Shown: positions 1 through 11,523 of the stretch, in pieces | Layout: each line of letters starts with the position of its first letter | Position numbering within the stretch: the stretch's first letter is position 1 | The notes under the pieces: model-generated | Databases searched by the model: none | What the model saw: only the letters and a program-made list of their open reading frames with translations | What the model was told of the DNA's origin: nothing | Assembly (NCBI GenBank): GCA_947579665.1 | Contig: OX388346.1 | Span: forward strand, 88,166,615 to 88,230,614 | Origin: Sympetrum striolatum | Lineage: Eukaryota; Arthropoda; Insecta; Odonata; Libellulidae | Length of the DNA stretch: 64,000 bases | Direction of reading: 5' to 3' | Program-made: the position numbers and the translations under genes

Positions 1-71
1 AGGTCGTGAAATATTTACTGCAGCTACTTTCCGAAGATTCGTCGTAATTCGTGTTTTTTACGTTATTTTTT

Positions 72-138
72 GAAAACCTCGCCAATCCGGAAAGACGACT
101 ATGTGCCTGAATTCGTCCGGATTACCGAGGTTTTACTG
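72..138. repeat. Short inverted repeat resembling pogo/Tigger transposon ends
   Basis: AAAACCTCGCCAATCCGGA at 73-91 is matched in inverted orientation by TCCGGATTACCGAGGTTTT further right, which is followed by ACTG and TA at 139-140. Read outward, the right arm is CAGTAAAACCTCGGTAATCC, the style of pogo/Tigger terminal repeats inserted at TA. The left arm lacks the CAGT end. Probably a very short solo-TIR remnant. A short reading frame crosses it but looks fortuitous. Confidence 0.4.
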
Positions 139-684
139 TATATACAATGTATATTATACATACATAAATTCTCAATGGAACAGATAATATTAGGATGTAA
201 TATTTCATTAGACGAATGGTCGATGTTTAGAAAAGTTTCATTTACTAAACTAGAAGAGCGATTTCCTTAAAATGTACGAGTCATTGCTGTTATTTTACTT
301 ATTCAAAAGACTACCATTGAGCGTAAGCATATTAATGAGTCTAATAATCTAACAGAAACCGGATAGGAGAGTATTCGCCAACATCAGGCGCCTAAAGCGG
401 TCTCCAAATTCTGCTTCATTCTGAAATGTTTTCAAGAAGATTGACATTGTTTATTTATTTTTACAATTATATAATTATATATATATGTAATAATTATAAT
501 AATATGGTATATAAGCAAAATAAATTCAAATCAGTTAGTCATATCGTTCATTGTTTTATTTTTAGTTATGTTTCTTAGCCATTTCTGGAACATAAACAGA
601 ATGAATATGCAGATTTAATGCAAATTAGATATTCTATCCAGTTTTATAAATCGCTATTTTCAGTCGAAGACTTCCGATTTACTG

Positions 685-1017
685 TCGTGTTTCCCTGAAA
701 ATAAGGCAACCCCAGATTAAGCCCTAGCATGATTTTTCAGAATCCTCTTACTCCAAGCCATACCGCAAATATATAAACCCTAGTTGTGATCGCCAGCCAA
801 ACAGAGGTATTGAATCATTAATGGATATTAGTGCTTTAAAAAATAAAAATCAAAAGAGCGTTGCCATAACATGTACAGAAAACAAAATGACGCGTGACAC
901 ATTTATGTGATGAATATCCTAAAAGACGACAGCGTTGGCAGTAAAGAATAAAGCCCGCTAAAAATTAACCCTAAGGGATCTTTAGGAACAAAAATGGATG
1001 TGACTTTAGGGACACGG
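685..1017. mobile_element. Possible MITE with degenerate ends
   Basis: The left side reads CGTGTTTCCCTGAAAATAAG and the right side, inverted, reads CCGTGTCCCTAAAGTC, with TA following the right end. The text between (runs such as AAGCCCTAGCATGATTTTT) has the look of a non-autonomous DNA transposon and no coding content. The ends match only loosely, so the boundaries are approximate. Confidence 0.35.
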
Positions 1018-1138
1018 TACATTTTAGATATTTTTTATTTAATTCTGTTCTCAAAAGTGAAATAAAGTGCTTATGTTCAGTCCCTTAGTCATTGATAGTT
1101 TTAGATAGTATATGAAGGAGAATTGCGAACAAATATTG

Positions 1139-1357
1139 ACCAAAATCCATATTGAGGAATCTTTTACTAAACCACAAAATTTCTATGGTTCATCACACAT
1201 TTCACATATCTGTGGTTTCATCGACCAGTCTGATGAAATATTATATCCTAATATTATCTGTTCCATTCAGAATTGATGTATGTATATATTTTTCACGGCT
1301 ATAAATTCAATTTTTTCTGTGGTTTAGTAAAAGAATCCTCAATATGGATTTTGCTAG
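1139..1357. repeat. Inverted repeat with ~42-bp arms
   Basis: The arm around 1139-1182 (CAAAATCCATATTGAGGA, then CTTTTACTAAACCAC) recurs inverted around 1308-1357 (GTGGTTTAGTAAAAG, then TCCTCAATATGGATTTTG) with few mismatches. About 125 bp of unrelated AT-rich sequence lies between. No gene is visible. It may be a foldback element or part of a larger one. Confidence 0.7.
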
Positions 1358-1452
1358 AATTGATAATTACCACAAATTTACGCCTGATTCCGTGTCGTTT
1401 AAATATTGACCATTTCTACTTATTTCCTAAGAATCTACCCTTTCCTTATTAC

Positions 1453-2038
1453 TTTCTCCCTATACGTAGTATACAGAAAGTAATGTATTCGCAAAAAAAT
1501 TCGACCTCCATATTTCAACGGAAATAGATGTTTTGGGGCCCATAGAGTTCGCTTTCGCAATTTTCCCGAACAGGTCTGTCTGTGTGTCTGTGTGTGGTAA
1601 AAAGGTTTGTGGGCGCTCTATCTTAAAAAGTAATTATCCGATCATTTCCAAGAGTTGATTAGTTTCTGATGAATATCGCTTAACCGGAAGTTGCGGTTTA
1701 TCCGGAACAAAGTTTTGTTTCTTAAATATCTCCGTCAGAATGCAATGTAGGTATATACGAGTATTAACAAAAGTTATAGATAATGTACTTTATTACAACC
1801 TTTGTATTAAACATTTTTTCGTAACACTGATTTTTTATGATTTATTCTTGAATAATGGTTAACCGGAATATTTATCCAGAACTGGGAGTTTTTCATACAT
1901 ATCTACGTCAGAATGCAATGTAGGTACATACAATTACATACAAAAGTTATAGATAATGTATTTTACTACAACTTTTGTTTGAAACATTTTTCTTTAACTC
2001 TCATTGTTTTGGAGTTATTTATATATTACCGGCATAGG
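1453..2038. mobile_element. TIR element family A, truncated copy 1
   Basis: It starts with ACTTTCTCC...AGAAAGTAAT, itself a small hairpin. It shares long stretches with the copy at 8381-9399: TTCAACGGAAAT, GTTTTGGGG, TGTGGGCGCTCTA, GAGTTGATTAGTTT and ACCGGAAGT. Two internal repeats of about 173 bp begin near 1727 and 1898 (both include TCAGAATGCAATGTAGGTA). The right end is missing, and the copy stops where a Penelope-like fragment begins near 2040. No coding capacity is seen. Confidence 0.7.
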
Positions 2039-2039
2039 A

Positions 2040-2745
2040 TTCTGTTTTCAACAAATATGGAGAATATATCAATCGATTCGGCCGAGATTTTGTGGAAAGA
2101 CATAATTGAAAATAGATTTCTACTTTTCCACAAAGGTCTTTATTCAGGAACTACCGGTTTCGGTATATTACCATCGTCAGGTTCACACACAACTGAATCA
2201 TCAAACTGCCGAGGCATACATTGTAATTTGAGTGATGGCAGATAAAATACAATGTAGAAGTTGGAAATAGACATACATACGAGTACAATGACAACCAATC
2301 AGGAGGTAGGAAGGGGAGTGGGAGGGGAAATTTACAGATGACTAAAGGATTGGGGAGAGGGCGGAATCCAAGATGGGGGAGGGAGAATGAAAAAGATACT
2401 CGTTAATAAGGGAAAAATGGGGGTAGGAGAGGTGACGTTTAATTTCAAGCTGTTCCAGGGCATTGAGTCGAGGACTTTTACTTTGAAAGTGAAGGATTTC
2501 TGGAGAAAAATCACTTGAATGACTGTTTTTGAAAAGGTGTTTAGCAAAGTGGGAGGAGGGAGATTTATGGAGGAAAGCTCTATGGTGTTCTTGTGTTCTG
2601 ACAATAATAATAAATAATTGGGATACGTGAATGAAGAGAATGAATGAATTCATATTTTTGAGGTAAAAATACATAAATTCATTGAGCCTGACCCTCAGCT
2701 CGAGAGCTTCTACGAAAATATGAATGATTGATGACAATCGGTCGA
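2040..2745 (-). mobile_element. Penelope-like retroelement, 3' fragment
   Basis: On the minus strand, 2737-2342 encodes a decayed frame containing FAKHLFKNSH, PEILHFQSKSPRLNALEQLE and similar text. This matches the C-terminal part of the GIY-YIG endonuclease region of Penelope-like elements (family pattern FAxHL...H...EVLH..KG.RLN.LE..EI). It is followed by a pLTR-like segment with a hammerhead ribozyme motif (2184-2148) and a CCTGAATAAAGACC tail. The copy is 5'-truncated and probably inactive. Related sequence occurs at 42900-43390 and 56660-57660. Confidence 0.8.
2148..2184 (-). ncRNA. Hammerhead ribozyme motif in Penelope-like pLTR
   Basis: The minus strand reads GAAC / CTGACGA / TGGTAATATACC / GAAA / CCGG / TA / GTTC. 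CTGANGA and GAAA are the two invariant core blocks of the hammerhead. GAAC and GTTC pair as stem I, and GGTA and TACC pair as stem II. CCGG is self-complementary, as in the minimal dimer-acting hammerheads reported from Penelope-like elements. Cleavage is predicted after the TA, an NUH site. All core positions are intact; activity is inferred. Confidence 0.75.
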
Positions 2746-4333
2746 GATTACGGAATAAGTTGGGACGGAGGATTGAATTCTACCAACTCCCAAATCTCAT
2801 TCACCAATTCCCACTCATAATTACCTCTACGAATGATAATCATGCAAATACGAAGTACTTTTGGATTGAGGGACCCATTGATTAAAACGCAGGCGATGTT
2901 AATTATGCAAGTAACTCTTGGATGATAACGATGGAATAAATCTCATCTAAATTGCAAAAGAGTCATTCAAGGGGATGAATCGTACTCACGAAGTTTAGAG
3001 ATTCGCGAGAGAAATTCTCAGATGATTAGCTCTGGCGGTTTACGAGTCATCTGTATATCTAATTTCAAGGTTAAAATGGGATTGAGAACCCTTCGAAGTC
3101 GTACAATTTCAATTATTTGTCTAAAGCGCTCATATATTAACTCCGACTAAAATTCTATTTCGGTAGTTAGTTTGTAGGTAGTTCATAGTTGGAGTAAACT
3201 ACGAACAGGGATATTCACGCATACATATATATGTTTTTACTTTTGTCTGTGAAGTATTCAGAACGAAGGTCGGGTGGAGCCTCATTTTCTCAATCTGTAT
3301 CCTTAGCCACGGAGAGGTAGGAGAATGTGAGGATGCGGCATACTAGGCAAGATGAGGAGTGAGGTAGTTTGCCTTTGATTTCCGATTAGTGTTAGTGGGA
3401 CAGGTCCACGTGAGGTACTCTACGATTAAAACTGATCGTAAAATTCCATGAGGGGAGACCATAATCGATGTCGGTATTGAGCGACACTCGTACCTCAGTT
3501 GTTTTAGTATTATCACATCCATAAACATGATCGAAGACAAATGTAAATAGAAAATGCATCTTCCTCTATCCTGTACCAAAAGGAAATGAAAAATATTTCA
3601 TTCGTCAAAATATGGTGATAGGAACTATTGCTATAAATACATACTGCTTTATGAATAGTTATATAGACATGTATGAAGACATAATTATCACTCTCGACGA
3701 TCCTATTCTAATTAGTTCGAATTATGCGCTTTATTTAGCATCAATACTCCAACGAAAACCCGTACCCCTTCATATTCATCATACTCTGTGATATGAGCTT
3801 GTGTATTAAAAATATCATTCCATTCCTCTTCTGTAGTTTTTCCTGTCTTAAATTAGTTTCATAGTATAACTAGAAATAATTTTGCTTGTACTACAATACA
3901 CATAAATTACCCTATTACTTTTCGTAGTAAGCGCGTAATGTATATTGTGCCATTGTTATTCACACATCCTTATCCTCACATGCATCTACCGCTTCACACA
4001 CATTCATAAATCTCTTCAAACATCCCTTATTGTTTAAGCTACGAAAGTCTCTCCTCGCAACCACTTTCATTAACCACATTCAAATAGATTTTTCTCGTTC
4101 TTGCTTTCCCATGAATAACATTCTCCGTGTATAAAAGATTAGTCATGATACCTCCATCAAAATTCTACATGGGTCTGAAACAATGTTAAATCGTCGTCCC
4201 ATTCTGATAGTGGAATCTTTATTTAGTTAACACTAACTTATTACACAGGCTTTACTGTAGCACTTGCTGTTTACATCTGCATGTTTAAAAAGTAAAACTC
4301 GTGGCATATTTGTACAGATTATCGGCGATAGCA
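2746..4333. other. Gene-free stretch with one dispersed repeat
   Basis: No supported gene. The only structured item is the short dispersed repeat at 3333-3462. The remaining reading frames are short, lack recognisable motifs and are consistent with chance. Confidence 0.6.
3333..3462 (+). repeat. Dispersed SINE-like repeat B, copy 1
   Basis: Contains CATACTAGGCAAGATGAGGA, then GGTAGTTTGCC, and ends in TTCCATGAGGGGAGACC. The same order of blocks recurs at 34311-34452 (+) and inverted at 29244-29390. The three diverged copies lie in unrelated contexts, so this is an interspersed repeat of about 140 bp. No A/B box was recognised, so its class is open. Confidence 0.7.
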
Positions 4334-4341
4334 AAACGATT

Positions 4342-5170
4342 GGTTAATGGTAGATATTTGAGGGGTTCACCATTACTTTTTTTCAGGTAGAAATTTGGAG
4401 GGTCTCCGTCCTAATCCGGACCCTTAGCTCGCTCGCCTTCACAGGTACTGAGCACCCGACCTTCCCGTCATGGGGGGGACCATAAAAAAACTGACCGCGT
4501 GGAATAGTATTTAAAAAGTTATAAACAATTCAAATTAGCAACAATTTATTATCTTCGTCGTCTCACTGGTCCTAAGAGATATGCAAGCGTCTTTTGATCG
4601 ACGTTCTACGATGAAAATTAAGATTTTTCGTGATTTTGCTAGAAATCACCCGTTGACACACGGCAACGTTGCTCAGTCAGATATGCGGGTGTTTAAAATA
4701 GCTCACTGGCCCACTTGGTTTGGTTTGCTGTCTTATTATCAACTAGGTGAGGTACCTGTTGAATCTCAACGGGGGTTGGGTTGGGGGGAAGGATTTCTAG
4801 ATTTTTGCTAGAAATCCCTCCCTCCAACCCAACCCATCGCCGGGGCAACGTTGCTCTGTGTCAACTAGTAATTTCTAGCAAAATCACGAAATATCTTAAT
4901 TTTCATCGTAGAACGTCGATCAAAAGACGCTTGCATATCTCTTAGGACCAGTGAGACGACGAAGATAATACATTTTTGCTCATTTGAATTGTTTATAACT
5001 TGTTAAATCGTATTCCACAGTCAGTTTTTTTATGGTCCCCCCCCTGATGGGTTAGGTCGGGTGCTCAGTACATGCGAAGGCGAGCTAAGGGTCCGGATTA
5101 GTACGGAGACCCTCCAAATCTCTACCTGAAAAAAAGTAATGGCGAACCCCCCAGATATCTACCATTAACC
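4342..5170. mobile_element. 829-bp foldback DNA element with 8-bp target-site duplication
   Basis: Two arms of about 330 bp are inverted copies of each other. The left arm starts GGTTAATGGTAGATAT and the right arm ends ATATCTACCATTAACC. The arms also share GGTCCTAAGAGATATGCAAG and the CGTCGATCAAAAGACG region. The direct repeat AAACGATT flanks both sides exactly (4334-4341 and 5171-5178). The spacer of about 160 bp has no transposase. An 8-bp duplication fits hAT, P or Merlin-type enzymes; the TIR does not decide between them. Confidence 0.88.
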
Positions 5171-5332
5171 AAACGATTTCTTTTCTTGATCAGAATTCAA
5201 ACCAATTTAAATAGCACCAAAATTTTACGAAAATATAAGATACAGAAACTACATATACCATTATATTTAGACAAGCTTTACAAGAATGTTCATATGGATG
5301 TGAAAATGTAAAAGTATTGAGCAAAATTACAA

Positions 5333-5752
5333 TTGCACCCTCTTATCAAGATTCCCAACTGTACAACTTTTAGATTATCGCATGAGTCTGTCACATATTT
5401 AACTATGTACAAATTGAAAACCCTAGGAGACATCGTACATCTTTATCTTTCTCCTCTTTCGATCTTAAAATTATATCTCCACTCAGCATTTACCCTCACC
5501 CTTACTTCCGTTCCACACCGCTCTGATTGCATCGATCATCCGTCCCATAACCTGTTGAAGGCTTCCACAATCCACTCCTGTTTCAATCATTCGCCTTTTC
5601 CAAATCGACCAATCCAAAATGCCTTTCCTCCCTCACATTTCCACTCAGCACTATTCAGGAGCAAAATATTTCGTCCACGTACCATCGACGAGTGGAATCT
5701 CAACATTTTAGTTTCGGAGGGACGGAAGTCCCTTGTATGGGCCATCTCTAAC
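5333..5752 (+). pseudogene. Possible LINE reverse-transcriptase C-terminal remnant
   Basis: An open frame ends in FRPRTIDEWN, reminiscent of the FFPRTIxxWNxLP motif near the C-terminus of many jockey/CR1-type LINE proteins. The upstream residues (YKLKTLGDI and after) are only loosely similar. The frame is interrupted at 5753 by a hAT insertion, so a LINE relic struck by a DNA transposon is plausible. The open frame alone could also be chance. Confidence 0.35.
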
Positions 5753-6403
5753 CAGTGGCGTAGCGAGGGGGAGCGGAGGGGCGGACCGCCCCGGGCGCCT
5801 CTATTAGGAGGGCGGCAAAATTTGCTTGTGCTATACTGAATCCAGAATACAAGTGTAAGTTCGGAGAAGAGCACTGTGACATTGGCATCAAAGTGGACAA
5901 GATCGAAATCGAGAGGTTACGCAATTCCGTTGCATTGGCTGATGCTAAAACTCAAGAGAACTCTACGAAAGGGTCGCTCGAGCTTTTACAATGTATTCAG
6001 CAATGCAACTATGGTATTTGCGTACCTAATATCATTATCAAACTACGAATCTTTCTGACCATAGCTATCAGTGTTGCTTCATGTGAACGTAGCCTCTCAA
6101 AGCTAAAAATAATAAAAAATTACTACCATGAGCTCCATAAGATTGAATGATTTAGCAATTCTATCTATCGAAAAAAATGTGACGGACAATATTGACTTTG
6201 ATGATGTTAATAATGATTTTGCTGCGCGTAAGATCCGAAAATTCAAATTTTAAACTTAAGTATACTATTTTGGTTTTCAAATAAATATTTTTCGCTCTTT
6301 CATATGATTCCTTTTTTCCACCAACATCATTATTTTTATGACGTCACAAGGGCGGCAAATTATGATTCCGCCACTGGCGGCGATGGCGCACGCTACGCCA
6401 CTG
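5753..6403 (+). mobile_element. Internally deleted hAT transposon
   Basis: The ends are CAGTGGCGTAGCG on the left and CGCTACGCCACTG on the right. They are flanked by near-identical 8-bp duplications, TCTCTAAC (5745-5752) and TCTTTAAC (6404-6411), which is diagnostic of hAT. The interior keeps only the last part of the transposase gene. At 651 bp it cannot be autonomous. Confidence 0.92.
5893..6253 (+). pseudogene. hAT transposase C-terminal fragment, frameshifted
   Basis: The frame at 5893-6150 carries VPNIIIKLRIFLTIAISVAS, followed by CERSLSKLKIIKNYY. This is the dimerisation region conserved in hAT transposases (usual form SVASCERSFSKLKLIKNYLRS). After a frameshift near 6125-6145 the homologous text continues in another frame as LNDLAILSIEKN...DFAARKIRKF to a stop at 6251-6253. 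The N-terminal and catalytic parts are absent. It belongs to the hAT element at 5753-6403. Confidence 0.85.
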
Positions 6404-6624
6404 TCTTTAACGCTAAAGATATGCACTTACTTCGAAAGCATATTCATTTAAACTGAATTTGCAGAATCGTTCTACAGAAACTGTGCATAGTTACGATTTT
6501 AATTGATTTTAAATGGGAAATGAATTTTGATCATATTTGTAAATAGGATAGCTTCGCGTCTTTGTATTTGGGCTCGCACGTCCTTCACATAAAATGATCT
6601 TCCACAAATAATTCTCGGCCGAAA

Positions 6625-6628
<4 letters not shown>

Positions 6629-6680
<52 letters not shown>
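6629..6680. repeat. (TA)n microsatellite
   Basis: About 25 uninterrupted TA dinucleotides. Confidence 0.97.
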
Positions 6681-6683
<3 letters not shown>

Positions 6684-8380
6684 TAGAAGAGTTATACATA
6701 TCGTTGGGCATGGGAGCTTAAAATATCGATTTCATACAGAGAGGTCATAAATTATGCTCGAAAATTGGAACGAATGCAGCATATCTTCTTCAGTGATGAC
6801 GTTCAGCATCAATAGTTACGATAATTTTAAAATTCGTTGTAGCCAACAACAGCATCCTTATGCAACCCATCTAAATACTTGCATCGTTTTATTAAGGCCA
6901 GCTTTTGATAATTTTAAATAACTACTCTTTATATAGTTTTTAGATTCAAATTTCTTTACGGAAAGTTCAAGATGCTGTAGCTTACTTAGCTCTCGCAAAA
7001 ATGTGTTGCGAAGCTTATTGGTTGAGGCCACAACTCTAAAATCTTGACAGTAATACCATAGATATATATACATAAATGTCCTCGTATTTCCAACGACTCG
7101 ACTTCAAATGAAAGCTTTTTATTCCATCTGGTGGCGGGATGAATTATCTTATCAAGTGCAATAAAATTTCGGGAACATAGTTTACTCTCCTCTTATCTTT
7201 CGAGAAATAGCTCGTTTCAGATTGATCATACATAAAGCATGTTTAAATTGAACTGCATTATGCCCTTTGGAAATTAAATATCTGCTCCAAATTCGTTTGA
7301 TTGTAGAAAAGGATTTAAACTCCTCGTTTAAATATACCACGTTGAGATAGTAATTACTCGGATCTCTCCTTAGTCGGGGGTATATTATTCTGACAATTCT
7401 ACGCATAATATTTTACGACATGATTGATATGACCTGAGCTCAACGCATCAAAAATATCCAAGAATATAAACATGCAATGGTCATTTGCTCATGACCTTGC
7501 GATGAATTAAGGACTATCCTCTGTACTAATTGAAGATCATAGAGAACAGGTTCTCTCAGACTTGCAGACAGCATTAATTTCATAGACTCTCCATAAATTA
7601 TACATTATTAAATACTGGTTAAGTGTACTTTCCTTTTTCTAATCAAGCATATTAAGCGGAAACAAGAACAGAAGTTCCTTTTCATATACAGATTAAAACT
7701 GTTTACTAAAATATCCGATGGGAAGGGACGCTCTCGATCTTCCTCGGTAAATATAATAAGCCGCGAAAGAATCTTAGAGTAAATATTTGAGATTAATTTA
7801 ACGGAGCTGACTTTCCGACCCTAAAATTTGCTTGAGCAGGAAGCCGACGTAAATTTACCTAGAAATATGAGCAGCCTTCGTCTATTGCACGAATGTACAG
7901 CAAGATAAGCGGATGCTGGGCTGATTTCTTGCCATACCGAACTTTAGATCAAATTATAACGATGAAAGGAATAAACTCTAATCTTCCTCCAGTATAAGGG
8001 TTAATTTTATCATTCCAAAGATATTTAAATACATCAAAATAGTTTGCATTGTTTCACCAACGTATTATTTATCGCCCGCATATTTCCATGATTTTTGGAG
8101 GAATTTCTGAGTTAATAATCATAGTTGATTGAATTATCTTCGAAAGAAGTAATAATTAAGAGAGATGTTTTACATATATTGAAATGATTCTAAATATCTC
8201 GGTAAAATAATCCATGTATTCAAAGTAACTAATTGGCATATGAAACTTGTGAGATAAAGATTTAGCTTACGAATAGTAGGGAAAATAAATTGAAGAGTTC
8301 CTCCACTTAAAAAGTATAAGATACGAAAATTGTATAATCCACAATAAACTTATTAAAATAATCATCGCGAGTTGTGCATT
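6681..8380. other. Gene-free AT-rich stretch
   Basis: No recognisable gene, RNA or element. The reading frames are short (the longest is about 74 codons) and have no family resemblance. Confidence 0.55.
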
Positions 8381-9399
8381 TTTTACTTTCTCCATATACG
8401 AAGTATAGAGAAAGTATTGTTTTCATGAAAAAATTCGACTTCGAGATTTCAACGGAAATACATGTTTTGGGGTCCCTAGAACACGTTTTGACCATTTTCG
8501 AAGTGATGTATGTGTGTGTGTGTGTGTGTCTCTGTATGTGTGTGTATGCTTGTGGGCGCTCTAACGTAAAAACTATTGGTCGTATCAATTTCAAACTTCA
8601 TATATAGTACTGTGGTGTGTGCTGTCAGAGTTGATTAGTTTTTGGAGTAAATCGGTTTACCGGAAGTCGAGCTTCATTCATCAAAGCTCATTTCCGGTTT
8701 TAAATATATCTCCATAAATATGATATATAGGTATATTGTATACCTTATAAAAGTTTTAGATAATGTGTTTTACTATAACTTTTGTATTTAACATATTTTT
8801 GTATCACTGGTTGATTAGGAGTTATTCGTGAAATACCGATAAACCGAAAGTAGCTGTTATGTACTTTGTGGGCGCTCTAACATTGAAACCATTCGTTTTA
8901 TCAACACCAAATTTCATATATAGTACTTTGGTTGGTGTCGTTAAAGTTGATTAGTTTTTGGAGTAAATCGGTACAGAATACAGAATACAGAAGTCGATCT
9001 TCATTCTTCAAAGCTCATTTCCGGTTTTCAAAATATCTCCATAAATATGATATTTAGGTATATACTATTATTTATAAACGTTTTAGAAAATAAAATTTAC
9101 TATAACTTTTGTTTGAAACATATTTTTGTATCACTGATTGTTTAGGAGTTATTCATGAAATACTGATAAACCGGAAGTTGCTGATTATGTACTTTGTGGG
9201 CGCTCTGGGCTCTATGGGAGAAAGACCAATTTCATCGTTTTTCATCGAGCATGTCCCGAAAAACATTATTTATAACGTTTGTAACGTAAAAGATAATAAT
9301 ATATAAATTAATCACTCATCTTCCAAGTTTAGATGGAATATAGAGTTCGAAATTACTGTCGTAGGTAAATATTTACATCTTATATATGGAGAAAGTCAT
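8381..9399. mobile_element. TIR element family A, full-length copy 2
   Basis: The left end is ACTTTCTCCATATA and the right end, inverted, is ACTTTCTCCATATATA. A subterminal hairpin (CTCCATATACGAAGTATAGAG) sits at the left. The interior has direct repeats of about 320 bp starting TGTGGGCGCTCTA near 8551 and 8868, with a third partial start near 9196. Each holds GTTGATTAGTTTTTGGAGTA and an ACCGGAAGT/CTTTGTGGGCG block. It also contains a (TG)n run near 8510-8528. No transposase is present and no clear target duplication was seen. Related copy at 1453-2038. Confidence 0.75.
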
Positions 9400-11454
9400 G
9401 TGCTGGCCACATCAGATTTTTTATTTTATACTTTTAGTGTTTAAATAGAATTCTACCAAATATCGTTCAAGTTCTTCTTTCCTCTACTTACAAGGCAACA
9501 CATTTCGCTTTATATCAATGGATGATCCATGTAAAAACTACCTTTACATAAAACTCATGGATCAGAATATAGAATCATTATCATTGTGGCCACCTTCTTC
9601 CTCATAAACTTTTGATAATCATTACATAACAAAGTAAATATGCTTTCATAACTTCAACATCACAAAGGTAGCTGAATTCACGTAAATCGGTAATGATACA
9701 AGGGTTTATTCGCCATTTTGACGTGTTGACAAACGAAAATGTAAAATTATTTAACAGTCGACAAATATCCGACTTTATCTTTCGTAAAAAATAAATGAAA
9801 AAATAATACGGTAACCGTTCTTAGTATGCAAGATGTGTTCCAAAGTTGATAGTATCAGACCTTCACATGGAGGATGAGGAAACGAACTTTGATCACACAA
9901 CTTACGGCTAGTTCGCAGAAGTTCCTTTGCGCCTTTAAGAGAGACTTGCTAAAATGTGCCGAAAATATCGCACGCTTCCGTATCCTGGTTTTAAGGCCAT
10001 TTTGCTAATAATAATTGACTCAAGCAATAAATCAAGTACCATGCACTGAGGAGTGTTTAAGGACACATTCAAAGTACGTAAAAATAATGGGTCAAATTGT
10101 TTTTATGAACACGGATTTAAACAAGTACAACTCCAGCCTCTTATAGCATTATCAGTGGTCCAGAAACCAGGTTATTATTAAAATTCTTCTGTTTGATCTC
10201 AAAAACCGCTATTATATCTCAGTTTGAAAGGGTTCCTCAAAGGCAAACGACTTCAAAGAGAGAGTGAGTCGCATCACCATGGAGACATTCTCTGCTATCT
10301 CCGAAACTTTTAAATCGATATTTCGTAATAAGCTAGCGTCTCGCGGCAGAAAAAAATGTACGTTCACGTGCAACTGGATCGTAAGAGACTTTTCTCGAAC
10401 GACTTCTATTAAAGGAAGACGGCAGCGGATGGATATTATTTTTTGTGAATACGAATCTTTTGGAGAATTTTTCCACGTGGAGAAATGAAAGCAGCTAGTT
10501 TCCCTCGCCTTTCCCTTAAATATTTTTCGATATGACGGACAGCGGAATTCTCGTGCAAAATATTTCGCGAATATGGAGACGAAGTAGTGTGATAGAAATC
10601 TCATCGCTGGGACCTTTATCCGAGACTCCGTAGATACTTTTTTGAGATGTTGAATCCTGAATTCGGTACTTTGGACGAATGAAAAATATAGCTGATATAT
10701 ATTTAAAAAATCCTCCTTTAAACTTGGAGCGATATATGTGTTAAATGAGCACTTTTGCAAATGCAAATTCAATCGTCATTTCTGAGTAAACTCCGAATCT
10801 GAAATAATTTAGACAGCTTTAAGATATGTTGCATAAATTGACTATACGAAATGTTCAATCAATCTTCAGAAGATATGCAAATAAGGGTAGGACACGGCCG
10901 CAATCAAATTATGGGATCCTCTTCATCCCTGTAAAAACAACAGCTTTAGTTCAATTTGAGTCCATACAACTTAAATCCTCAATTTGAACCTTTACTTATT
11001 CTCTGTAAAAAGGTCTAGTCCATCGAGTTTGAGAAGCTATAGCTTCCAGTAGAGTCCACCGATGTTAATGAAATAAAAATCAGCTGATAGAACTTTCATT
11101 TTTACGTTTATTAATATGCTCTTATATTTTTTGCTTGCCATAACTTTACTTTTACTGTACTTTGTTTGAAAAAAGTACCCGTTTTTTCGCTAAGAAACCG
11201 ATTGCCCAACTTTCTCCGATTGTCACTCAGTTAATTTTTATAATAATTACTTGCAATTTGTATGTGTGTTAGCCAAGAATGCTTCCAACATTTCGGGGTA
11301 AAAAAATTGTCAAAATACATACATTTGTATTAGCAATGGACAATGCTGTAAACCTCTGCTAACTTCGTAACAAAACATTCGACTGGAATATGAGTTACAC
11401 AGCTGTCAATTGTAAGAATAACAGAAATAAGAAATACATGGTAAACAAACTTTT
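9400..11454. other. Gene-free stretch with an unexplained 186-codon minus-strand frame
   Basis: No gene is recognised. A minus-strand frame at 10772-10212 (186 codons) is long for AT-rich DNA and lies in a slightly CpG-richer patch, with a shorter overlapping plus-strand frame. Neither shows a domain, signal peptide or repeat known to me, so neither is called as a gene. Confidence 0.5.
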
Positions 11455-11480
11455 ACTGGACCACTATTTATTTTCAGAAT

Positions 11481-11523
11481 AACACGACCAGGTTTCATAG
11501 CGTCGCTGCATCTTCAGGTGACA
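11481..11523 (-). ncRNA. Hammerhead-like ribozyme motif, PLE subfamily 2
   Basis: The minus strand reads CAC / CTGAAGA / TGCAGCGACGCTAT / GAAA / CCTGGTC / GTG. CTGANGA and GAAA are intact. Stem II (GCAGC/GCTAT) is imperfect here and fully paired in the partner copy. GTC is the preferred cleavage triplet. Stem I is only about 3 bp. Confidence 0.6.
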
